From: Bacteroidota bacterium
GTDB taxonomy: Bacteria; Bacteroidota; Bacteroidia; Chitinophagales; Chitinophagaceae
NCBI GenBank assembly: GCA_023436685.1
Contig: JAEZIL010000058.1
Location: 1-6,872, forward strand
DNA length: 6,872 bases
Direction of reading: 5' to 3'
Positions within the stretch are counted from its first letter, which is position 1, and every line of letters begins with the position of its first letter. Under the pieces are notes generated by a model that made no database searches, was not told the DNA's origin, and was given only the letters and a program-made list of their open reading frames with translations. Shown here piece by piece: positions 1-4,787 of the stretch. The position numbers were made by a program, and so were the translations under genes.

Positions 1-1
1 T

Positions 2-40
2 ATTGATAAACTACGTAACTTCAACAACCCCGGGCTGTAG
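2..40 (+). CDS. C-terminal end of an upstream gene (partial)
   Basis: Reading from base 2, twelve sense codons (IDKLRNFNNPGL) run to a TAG stop at 38-40. The frame is open to the window edge. The next gene begins 20 bases after this stop, with a Shine-Dalgarno-like sequence in the gap, which is the usual spacing inside an operon. The fragment is too short to name a family. One other frame (starting at base 3) is also open here, so the assignment rests mainly on the close spacing and the plausible hydrophilic tail. Confidence 0.45.
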   Translation: MDKLRNFNNPGL

Positions 41-45
41 AAACT

Positions 46-57
46 GGAGAAGGAAAG
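46..57 (+). promoter_or_regulatory. Shine-Dalgarno-like ribosome binding site
   Basis: The purine run GGAGAAGGAAAG ends three bases before the ATG at 61 and places GGAG/AAGG at normal ribosome-binding distance. This is unusual here: fabG, fabH, the SRPBCC gene and the glycosyltransferase gene have only AT-rich sequence before their start codons, as is common in Bacteroidota. It supports the ATG at 61 as the true start and suggests translation from an mRNA shared with the upstream gene. Confidence 0.5.
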
Positions 58-60
58 AAC

Positions 61-591
61 ATGATAGCGTATTTAAAAGAGGCATATTTAGGCCAGCCAC
101 TATTGGCATTTGTATTTGCGTTTTATATAATGGCCGTTTTATGGAGTGAATTCAGGAGAAAGCACCCTAAAGTATTGTACTTGTTAACCACTTTGAGTGA
201 AGCGGATAAAAGGCAATTGGAGAAAGGGCGCTTATGTAAAATGTTTGTATTAGGGTTTACCACAGTGGTACTATGTTTTACCTTGTATCCATACATTTAC
301 AAGGAGTTTATTCCTATAGGTCAGTTAGATGATCCCTATGTTAACTTGTTTGGACTGGTATTACTCTGTACTTCTTTAATTTGGCTTATTATTACTCAGG
401 TCGACTTTGATAAAGAACTATATAATATTCAAGGAATTCCAGGTAGTGTCAATTATATAAATATTCCTCTATATAGCAAACGTATAGTTACCGGTTATTT
501 TCTCATGTTTGTAGGAATTACTATTATACTATCAAATATCGTTAGTACTGCACTACTTATAAGCGCATTCGTTTTATACGTAAGAAAGTAA
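61..591 (+). CDS. Small integral membrane protein of unknown function
   Basis: This 176-residue protein is not recognised. It has clear hydrophobic segments at about residues 12-29, 60-80 and 93-113, then a long hydrophobic tail at about 142-174 that is either two helices or a hairpin. The loops carry a basic patch (FRRKHPK, 31-37) and an acidic/basic stretch (SEADKRQLEKGR, 46-57). There is no signal-peptidase site and no recognisable catalytic motif. The C-terminal pattern, a Gly-Tyr-Phe-rich helix, then 'SN', then a second helix ending in YVRK, loosely recalls the last two helices of isoprenylcysteine/phospholipid methyltransferase-type proteins. The HP and EE signature residues of those families are absent, so this is only a hint. 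The start is supported by the GGAGAAGG sequence upstream. It probably shares a transcript with the gene ending at 40. The 83-base gap to fabG has no convincing terminator. Confidence 0.75.
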   Translation: MIAYLKEAYLGQPLLAFVFAFYIMAVLWSEFRRKHPKVLYLLTTLSEADKRQLEKGRLCKMFVLGFTTVVLCFTLYPYIYKEFIPIGQLDDPYVNLFGLVLLCTSLIWLIITQVDFDKELYNIQGIPGSVNYINIPLYSKRIVTGYFLMFVGITIILSNIVSTALLISAFVLYVRK

Positions 592-674
592 ACAGTTCCT
601 AAACTAAAACATTTACTACGCGGCATAATCAATTCAATTATTTACTTTAGCGGTTCAAAAATCTATAGTAATTA

Positions 675-1421
675 ATGAAACTCCTGGAAAATAAGGTAGC
701 ATTAATAACAGGTGCTAGCCGGGGTATTGGCGAGGCAATGGCGCTTAAGTTTGCTGAAAATGGTGCAAATGTTGCATTTACTTATCTTTCTTCTGAAGAA
801 CGTGCAAAGGCACAGGAAGAAAAATTGAATGCTTTAGGAGTAAAGGCGAAAGCCTATAAGTCTGATGCAGGAGATTATTCAGCTGCTGAGCAATTAGCAG
901 CGGATGTTGTAAGAGATTTTGGTACAATAGATATATGCATCAATAATGCGGGTATATCCCGAGATAATCTATTGTTACGACTTACTCCTGAACAGTGGGA
1001 TGAAGTAATGCAAGCTAACCTTAAGTCTGTGTATAATCTTACAAGGCAGGTTATTAAGCCTATGATGAAAGCCCGTTCAGGCAGTATTATAAACCTTAGT
1101 TCTGTAGTTGGCGTAAAAGGTAATCCTGGTCAAAGCAGTTATGCTGCATCAAAAGCGGGTATAATAGGTTTTACTAAATCGATAGCACAGGAAATAGGTA
1201 GCCGTAACATTCGCTGCAATGCTATTGCACCGGGTTTTATAGAAACAGATATGACGCATTATTTAAAAGATGGTGGCGGGGAAAAGTGGTTTGAGAAAAT
1301 ACCAATGCAACGCTTTGGCAAGCCTGAGGAAATAGCAAATGTAGCATTGTTTTTGGCTTCTGACTTAAGTAGCTATGTAACAGGGCAAGTTATAAGTGCT
1401 TGTGGTGGTATGAGTACATAG
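675..1421 (+). CDS. fabG: 3-oxoacyl-[acyl-carrier-protein] reductase FabG
   Basis: This is the cytosolic short-chain dehydrogenase that reduces 3-oxoacyl-ACP to (R)-3-hydroxyacyl-ACP with NADPH, the first reduction in each round of type II fatty-acid elongation. All classical SDR motifs are visible in the 248 residues: cofactor-binding TGASRGIG (12-19), NNAG (90-93), and the tetrad N115, S143, Y156, K160 (YAASK, with the usual 13-residue Ser-Tyr spacing). PGFIETDM follows at 186-193 and is highly typical of FabG. The C-terminal GGM motif is present as ACGGMST, with Cys where E. coli FabG has Asn; I regard this as lineage variation. Length matches the family (about 244-248). The ATG at 675 has no Shine-Dalgarno sequence but places the Rossmann glycine motif at the expected distance. 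fabH follows after 77 bases on the same strand, and the pairing with the chain-starting condensing enzyme supports the fatty-acid role over another SDR activity. Confidence 0.93.
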   Translation: MKLLENKVALITGASRGIGEAMALKFAENGANVAFTYLSSEERAKAQEEKLNALGVKAKAYKSDAGDYSAAEQLAADVVRDFGTIDICINNAGISRDNLLLRLTPEQWDEVMQANLKSVYNLTRQVIKPMMKARSGSIINLSSVVGVKGNPGQSSYAASKAGIIGFTKSIAQEIGSRNIRCNAIAPGFIETDMTHYLKDGGGEKWFEKIPMQRFGKPEEIANVALFLASDLSSYVTGQVISACGGMST

Positions 1422-1447
1422 TGCCTTATCAATATTACCTTAATAAA

Positions 1448-1468
1448 TGGTTTACATTACTTAAACCA
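1448..1468 (+). promoter_or_regulatory. Inverted repeat upstream of fabH (candidate operator)
   Basis: TGGTTTA and TAAACCA form a perfect 7-bp dyad separated by seven bases. It lies in the 77-base gap between fabG and fabH, ending two bases before an exact TAnnTTTG element, so it would cover the spacer and -33 region of that promoter. It could be an operator for a dimeric regulator. Alternatively it could form a weak AT-rich hairpin, but no T-run follows directly, so a terminator role is less likely. Confidence 0.35.
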
Positions 1469-1469
1469 G

Positions 1470-1477
1470 TAATTTTG
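1470..1477 (+). promoter_or_regulatory. Putative Bacteroidota -7 promoter element for fabH
   Basis: TAATTTTG matches the Bacteroidota -7 consensus TAnnTTTG exactly and lies 21 bases before the fabH ATG. Transcription would then start around 1482-1484 and leave a short AT-rich leader. No good -33 TTTG box is present at the usual distance; only a TGG/TTTA-like sequence is found within the inverted repeat. It suggests that fabH can be expressed independently of fabG. Confidence 0.4.
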
Positions 1478-1498
1478 CCTATTAAATATTTATAGTTA

Positions 1499-2497
1499 AT
1501 GCAGAAAATACATGCTGCGATAACAGCTGTTGGTGGATATGTTCCTGACTATATAATGACCAATGCTGAGTTAGAAACTATCGTAGATACTACAGATGAG
1601 TGGATACAAACAAGAACGGGCATAAAAGAACGTAGATTGCTGAAGGGAGAAGGGAAGGGGACATCTGATCTTGCTGTGCCTGCTGTACAACAATTACTAC
1701 AAAAACGTGGAATTAGCCCGCTTGAAATAGACTTGGTGATCTGTGCTACAACAACTCCTGACTATCAGTTTCCGGCAACCTCCAACGTTATATGCGATAA
1801 GGTAGGTATGACAAATGCGTTTGGCTACGATGTAAGTGCCGCTTGTAGCGGCTTTTTATATGCACTTACTACTGGTGCACAATTTATAGAAACCGGTAGG
1901 TATAAGAAGGTAATAGTAATTGGCGCCGATAAAATGAGTTCAATATTGAACTATGAGGACCGCGCAACTTGTATCATATTTGGCGACGGTGGTGGTGCTG
2001 TTTTGCTGGAACCTAATACAGAAGGTTATGGTGTAATTGATTCTGTACTTAAAAGTGACGGAGCTGGTAGGGTTCATTTACATCAGAAAGCAGGAGGGTC
2101 CGTAAAACCTGCAAGTGTTGAAACTGTAATGAATAAGGAACATTATGTGTACCAGGAAGGTCAAACCGTATTCAAGTTTGCAGTTAAAAACATGGCTGAT
2201 GTGGCTGCTGAGATCATGCAGCGCAATAACCTTACTTCTGAAACAGTAGCATGGTTAATACCTCATCAGGCTAATAAGCGTATCATTGCGGCAACAGCCG
2301 AGCGTATGGGCCTCCCGGAAGAAAAGGTAACAATAAACATTGAGCGTTACGGCAATACTACAAATGGAACCTTGCCTTTATGTTTATGGGAGTGGGAAGA
2401 CAAATTTCACAAAGGCGATAATATTGTCTTAGCAGCTTTTGGCGGCGGTTTTACATGGGGAGCCACTTATATTAAATGGGCATACGATAGTAAATAA
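1499..2497 (+). CDS. fabH: Beta-ketoacyl-ACP synthase III FabH
   Basis: This condensing enzyme starts type II fatty-acid synthesis by joining an acyl-CoA primer to malonyl-ACP. It is cytosolic and homodimeric. The 332 residues contain the complete KAS III Cys-His-Asn triad: C116 in SAACSGF, H256 in LIPHQANKRII, and N286 in RYGNTTNGT. The N-terminal DEWIQTRTGIKERR (33-46), FGDGGGA (161-167) and the C-terminal AAFGGGFTWGA motif are all hallmarks of FabH as opposed to FabB/FabF. Length is normal (about 317-335). After the catalytic Asn it reads TTNGTLPL where E. coli has NTSAAS; this may be clade-specific. The ATG at 1499 lacks a Shine-Dalgarno sequence but begins directly before the conserved first strand. 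fabG lies immediately upstream. Primer specificity (straight versus branched) cannot be read from the sequence, though iso-branched primers would be usual in this phylum. The gene converges on rlmN and ends just before a shared terminator. Confidence 0.95.
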   Translation: MQKIHAAITAVGGYVPDYIMTNAELETIVDTTDEWIQTRTGIKERRLLKGEGKGTSDLAVPAVQQLLQKRGISPLEIDLVICATTTPDYQFPATSNVICDKVGMTNAFGYDVSAACSGFLYALTTGAQFIETGRYKKVIVIGADKMSSILNYEDRATCIIFGDGGGAVLLEPNTEGYGVIDSVLKSDGAGRVHLHQKAGGSVKPASVETVMNKEHYVYQEGQTVFKFAVKNMADVAAEIMQRNNLTSETVAWLIPHQANKRIIAATAERMGLPEEKVTINIERYGNTTNGTLPLCLWEWEDKFHKGDNIVLAAFGGGFTWGATYIKWAYDSK

Positions 2498-2504
2498 AAA
2501 AACT

Positions 2505-2535
2505 CATAAAAGCCTTGCATTGCAAGGCTTTTATG
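2505..2535. terminator. Bidirectional intrinsic terminator between fabH and rlmN
   Basis: A near-perfect hairpin has a 14-bp stem (2505-2518 pairing with 2522-2535) and a three-base loop (ATT). The stem is AT-rich at its base with a GCCTTGC/GCAAGGC core. For fabH the hairpin ends in CTTTTATG. For rlmN, reading the minus strand, it is followed after GAG by a run of seven T. It therefore serves both convergent genes. The right arm contains the rlmN TAA stop (2531-2533) and the first two bases (2534-2535) of its final sense codon. Confidence 0.88.
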
Positions 2536-3580
2536 ATAATGTAGGATGATCGACATTGGCCAATTGGCCGCATGCGGCATCTATATCTTTGCCTCTGCTA
2601 CGTCTTAAGCGTGCATTCACTTTTTTTGATTCCAGATAGTTCATAAAACTATTTACTACATCATCTTCAGGCTTAACAAAGTCTGCCTTTTCAATTGTAT
2701 TGTATTCAATAATGTTTACAAGATCAGCCGGTACCTGGCGGTATATTTTCACCAGTTCATCAGCATCTTTTATAGAATCGTTTACGTTCTGGAATAGTAT
2801 ATATTCGAAAGTTATCTCGTTCCTGGTCTTTTTATAAAAATAATTAAGAGAGTCAATTAGTTCCTCCAGGGAATTACTTTCGTTTATAGGCATTATCGTA
2901 TCACGCTTCTTATCGTTAGCTGCATGCAGCGATAGCGCCAGCTTAAAGCGTACTTCATCATCGCCCAATTGCCGTATCATTTTAGCAATGCCGGCCGTAG
3001 ATACAGTAATGCGTCTTGGGCTCATGCCAAGGCTATCGGGCGAAGAAATTTTATCTATTGCCTTTAGAACGTTTTTATAGTTCAATAAAGGCTCACCCAT
3101 ACCCATGAATACAATATTAGTAATACCTTTCCCGTAGTGTTTTAAAGCTTGTTCGTTAGCAAGGGTTACTTCATCCACTATCTCATCAAAATCGAGATTG
3201 CGTTTGCGTGGTAAAAAACCTGTTGCACAAAATTTGCAAGAGAGTGAACAACCCACTTGCGATGATACACAAACTGTTATGCGTTTTTCAGTAGGGATTA
3301 ATACGCTTTCAACAAAATTTCCATCGTGTAAGAGAAGGCGATTTTTTATGGTTCCGTCACTACTAAATTGGCTGTGATGTATGCTAACCTTAGGGATATT
3401 GTAGCCTTGAGACAATTTTTCTCTTAATCCTTTCGATAGATTTGACATTTCATCGATGCTGGCAACAAACCTTTTCCATATCCACTCGTAAACCTGCTTC
3501 GCCCTGAATTTTGGTTCAGCTAATTCTTGCATTAAATGTTCCAACTCACTCAGCTCCAATTGTCTCAAATTCTTCATCAT
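2531..3580 (-). CDS. rlmN: Dual-specificity RNA methyltransferase RlmN (radical SAM)
   Basis: RlmN methylates C2 of adenosine 2503 in 23S rRNA and adenosine 37 in a subset of tRNAs, using a radical-SAM mechanism with a methyl-cysteine intermediate. The 349 residues show the 4Fe-4S motif CxxxCxxC (C111, C115, C118) inside CVSSQVGCSLSCKFCATG, and VESVLIP (90-96). GMGEPL lies at 160-165. The C-terminal SRGKDIDAACGQL carries C337, the counterpart of the methyl-carrying Cys355 of E. coli. C104 corresponds to the second mechanistic cysteine. The N-terminal helical region with FRAKQVYEWIWKR (25-37) is the family's RNA-binding accessory domain. The length is typical. Two adjacent ATG codons (3580-3578 and 3577-3575) are possible starts. 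An exact TAnnTTTG promoter element touches the first, which makes the second at least as likely. The gene is transcribed towards fabH and shares its terminator. Confidence 0.95.
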   Translation of the reverse strand: MMKNLRQLELSELEHLMQELAEPKFRAKQVYEWIWKRFVASIDEMSNLSKGLREKLSQGYNIPKVSIHHSQFSSDGTIKNRLLLHDGNFVESVLIPTEKRITVCVSSQVGCSLSCKFCATGFLPRKRNLDFDEIVDEVTLANEQALKHYGKGITNIVFMGMGEPLLNYKNVLKAIDKISSPDSLGMSPRRITVSTAGIAKMIRQLGDDEVRFKLALSLHAANDKKRDTIMPINESNSLEELIDSLNYFYKKTRNEITFEYILFQNVNDSIKDADELVKIYRQVPADLVNIIEYNTIEKADFVKPEDDVVNSFMNYLESKKVNARLRRSRGKDIDAACGQLANVDHPTLS

Positions 3581-3581
3581 G

Positions 3582-3589
3582 CAAAGTTA
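3582..3589 (-). promoter_or_regulatory. Putative Bacteroidota -7 promoter element for rlmN
   Basis: On the minus strand TAACTTTG matches TAnnTTTG exactly and is separated from the first rlmN ATG by a single C. If used, transcription would start about 5-7 bases downstream, near the second ATG (3577-3575), giving a leaderless or nearly leaderless mRNA. No clear TTTG -33 box is present 18-21 bases upstream, which limits confidence. Confidence 0.4.
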
Positions 3590-3595
3590 CGTGTT

Positions 3596-3612
3596 ATGAA
3601 AAAGTTTTTCAT
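3596..3612. repeat. 17-bp palindrome in the divergent intergenic region
   Basis: ATGAAAAA and TTTTTCAT form perfect 8-bp arms around a single central G. It lies in the 90-base gap between the divergently transcribed rlmN and SRPBCC genes, a position suited to an operator acting on either promoter. It is AT-rich and simple, so chance cannot be excluded. It would be a poor terminator because it has no GC core. Confidence 0.35.
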
Positions 3613-3644
3613 CAGCTAAGTCGGCTATTTATTTTAAATTTTTT

Positions 3645-3653
3645 TATATCTTG
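3645..3653 (+). promoter_or_regulatory. Weak candidate -7 promoter element for the SRPBCC gene
   Basis: TATATCTTG resembles TAnnTTTG but lacks one T of the TTTG part. It lies 17 bases before the ATG at 3671, the usual leader length, and T-rich sequence (3628-3645) lies just upstream. It is the best promoter-like element in the divergent gap for the rightward gene, but it is not an exact match. Confidence 0.25.
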
Positions 3654-3670
3654 CCGCAAATCATATACAC

Positions 3671-4687
3671 ATGAAGAAATTTTTTAAATTCTTAGGCATA
3701 TTGCTACTTATTTTAATAGTAGTTATAGTAGTAGTAGGGCTTATAGCGCCCAAAGACATAAAAGTAGAACGTAGCCAGACTATCAATGCACCCAAAGAAG
3801 TAGTGTTCGAACAGATAGTAAAGTTTAAAAATTGGCCTAATTGGAGCCCTTGGTACAAAATGGAGCCTACAGTTGAAATATCTTACCAAGGTATTGATGG
3901 GCAGCCCGGTAGCAGTTATATCTGGAAGGGGAAGAAAACAGGTAGTGGTGAAATGAAAAATGCAGGTGTTAATGGTACGGCTATGAATTATGAACTGCAT
4001 TTTAAGGAGCCTTTTGAAAATAAAGCAGGAGGAGCATTAGTAGTTACTGATACAGGAAATGGACAATCTAAAGTGACTTGGTCGTACGAAGGGCATATGG
4101 CTTTCCCATGGAATGCAATGGGTGTATTTATGAATATGGACAAAATGCTAGGTGGTGATTTTGAAAGTGGCCTTAATAATATGAAGGCTTATATAGAATC
4201 TAATCTAACTGCATTAAACCAAGCTGTAAGTGGTAATGTAGATATAAAAATGACGCAGATACCAGCCGCAACGTATGCTGTTATCAGGAAAACAATTGCT
4301 TTCAGTGAAATGGATAAGTTCTTTTCTGAAGCATATGGTACAATTAGCAAAGAGGCGGGCCAGCGTATAGTAGGTAATCCTATGGCGCTATATTATTCAT
4401 GGGACGATAAGAATATGAAAACTGATGTGGCTGCTGGCTTTCCCGTTTCGGGCAACGAAGCAATAAAAGGCGCTACGATGATTTCTATACCTCCTCAAAC
4501 ATCTGCCTATATGGCTGTACATAAAGGTGGTTATTCCGGTTCTATGGCTGTACATGAAGCGTTAGCGAAACATCTGGAAACGAATGGTAAAAAGCAAAGT
4601 CTGGTTTTAGAAGATTATGTGGTAGGGCCTGGTACTGAACAAGATTCGGCTAAATGGGTTACCAATATTTATTATACAATACAATAG
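3671..4687 (+). CDS. Membrane-anchored SRPBCC plus GyrI-like domain protein
   Basis: This 338-residue protein is made of three parts. The first is a basic N-terminus and one hydrophobic helix (about 7-26), probably an uncleaved anchor that places the rest in the periplasm. The second is an SRPBCC (polyketide cyclase/START-like) ligand-binding domain at about 30-180, recognisable from RSQTINAPKEVVFEQI, the WPNWSPW motif (55-61), and the helix FMNMDKMLGGDFESGLNNMK that closes the hydrophobic cavity. The third is a GyrI-like/AraC effector-binding domain at about 190-338, beginning DIKMTQIPAATYAVI and ending in the family-like AKWVTNIYYTIQ. Both domains bind small hydrophobic ligands, and no catalytic residues or DNA-binding domain are visible. 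The substrate is unknown; ligand sensing or sequestration is inference. The ATG gives a natural N-terminal anchor and has no Shine-Dalgarno sequence. The gene is divergent from rlmN and ends before a strong terminator, so it is probably monocistronic. Confidence 0.88.
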   Translation: MKKFFKFLGILLLILIVVIVVVGLIAPKDIKVERSQTINAPKEVVFEQIVKFKNWPNWSPWYKMEPTVEISYQGIDGQPGSSYIWKGKKTGSGEMKNAGVNGTAMNYELHFKEPFENKAGGALVVTDTGNGQSKVTWSYEGHMAFPWNAMGVFMNMDKMLGGDFESGLNNMKAYIESNLTALNQAVSGNVDIKMTQIPAATYAVIRKTIAFSEMDKFFSEAYGTISKEAGQRIVGNPMALYYSWDDKNMKTDVAAGFPVSGNEAIKGATMISIPPQTSAYMAVHKGGYSGSMAVHEALAKHLETNGKKQSLVLEDYVVGPGTEQDSAKWVTNIYYTIQ

Positions 4688-4705
4688 TTTAAGCTTGGTT
4701 ATTTG

Positions 4706-4737
4706 AAGCTGTGTGTACAATGTATGCACAGCTTTTT
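4706..4737 (+). terminator. Intrinsic terminator after the SRPBCC gene
   Basis: Bases 4706-4718 pair with 4722-4734 to give a 13-bp stem (eight Watson-Crick pairs at the base, two wobble G-T pairs, then three more pairs) around a three-base AAT loop. A run of five T (4733-4737) follows. It begins 18 bases after the SRPBCC stop, the classical position. It overlaps the only GTG (4713) that could extend the next reading frame upstream, which argues against that GTG as a start codon. Confidence 0.85.
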
Positions 4738-4765
4738 CGTTATTAAGCTATTGCGCTTATATTCG
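4736..4765 (+). promoter_or_regulatory. Putative promoter for the glycosyltransferase gene
   Basis: TATATTCG (4758-4765) matches TAnnTTTG with one mismatch. It is preceded after 18 bases by TTCG (4736-4739), a one-mismatch version of the -33 TTTG box. The spacing equals that of the better promoter in front of the tRNA gene. Transcription would start near 4770-4772, about 17 bases before the TTG chosen as start. The -33 region coincides with the T-tract end of the preceding terminator. Confidence 0.35.
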
Positions 4766-4787
4766 CAAAACGGGCAAAATAAAAGAA

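Noticed and set aside
598..610. Small inverted repeat AGTT...AACT after the membrane-protein gene, as a terminator
   Set aside because: It has only four pairs, no GC core and no T-run, so it cannot be supported as a terminator.
643..650. TACTTTAG as a -7 promoter element for fabG
   Set aside because: It has one mismatch to TAnnTTTG and no TTTG-like box at a suitable distance upstream (18-21 bases). It is possible but too weak to list as a feature.
675..2497. fabG-fabH as the core of a specialised polyketide or aryl-polyene cluster
   Set aside because: Both proteins carry the standard housekeeping FabG and FabH motifs. No acyl carrier protein, dehydratase, aromatase or chain-length factor accompanies them, so ordinary fatty-acid synthesis is the simpler reading.
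3661..3858. Open reading frame of 65 codons on the minus strand
   Set aside because: It lies antisense to the start of the SRPBCC gene, has no recognisable motif and no start context. It is a shadow of the real gene.
3713..4000. Open reading frame of 95 codons on the minus strand
   Set aside because: It is antisense to the SRPBCC coding region, and its Tyr-rich tail is simply the complement of repeated GTA/ATA codons in the membrane anchor.
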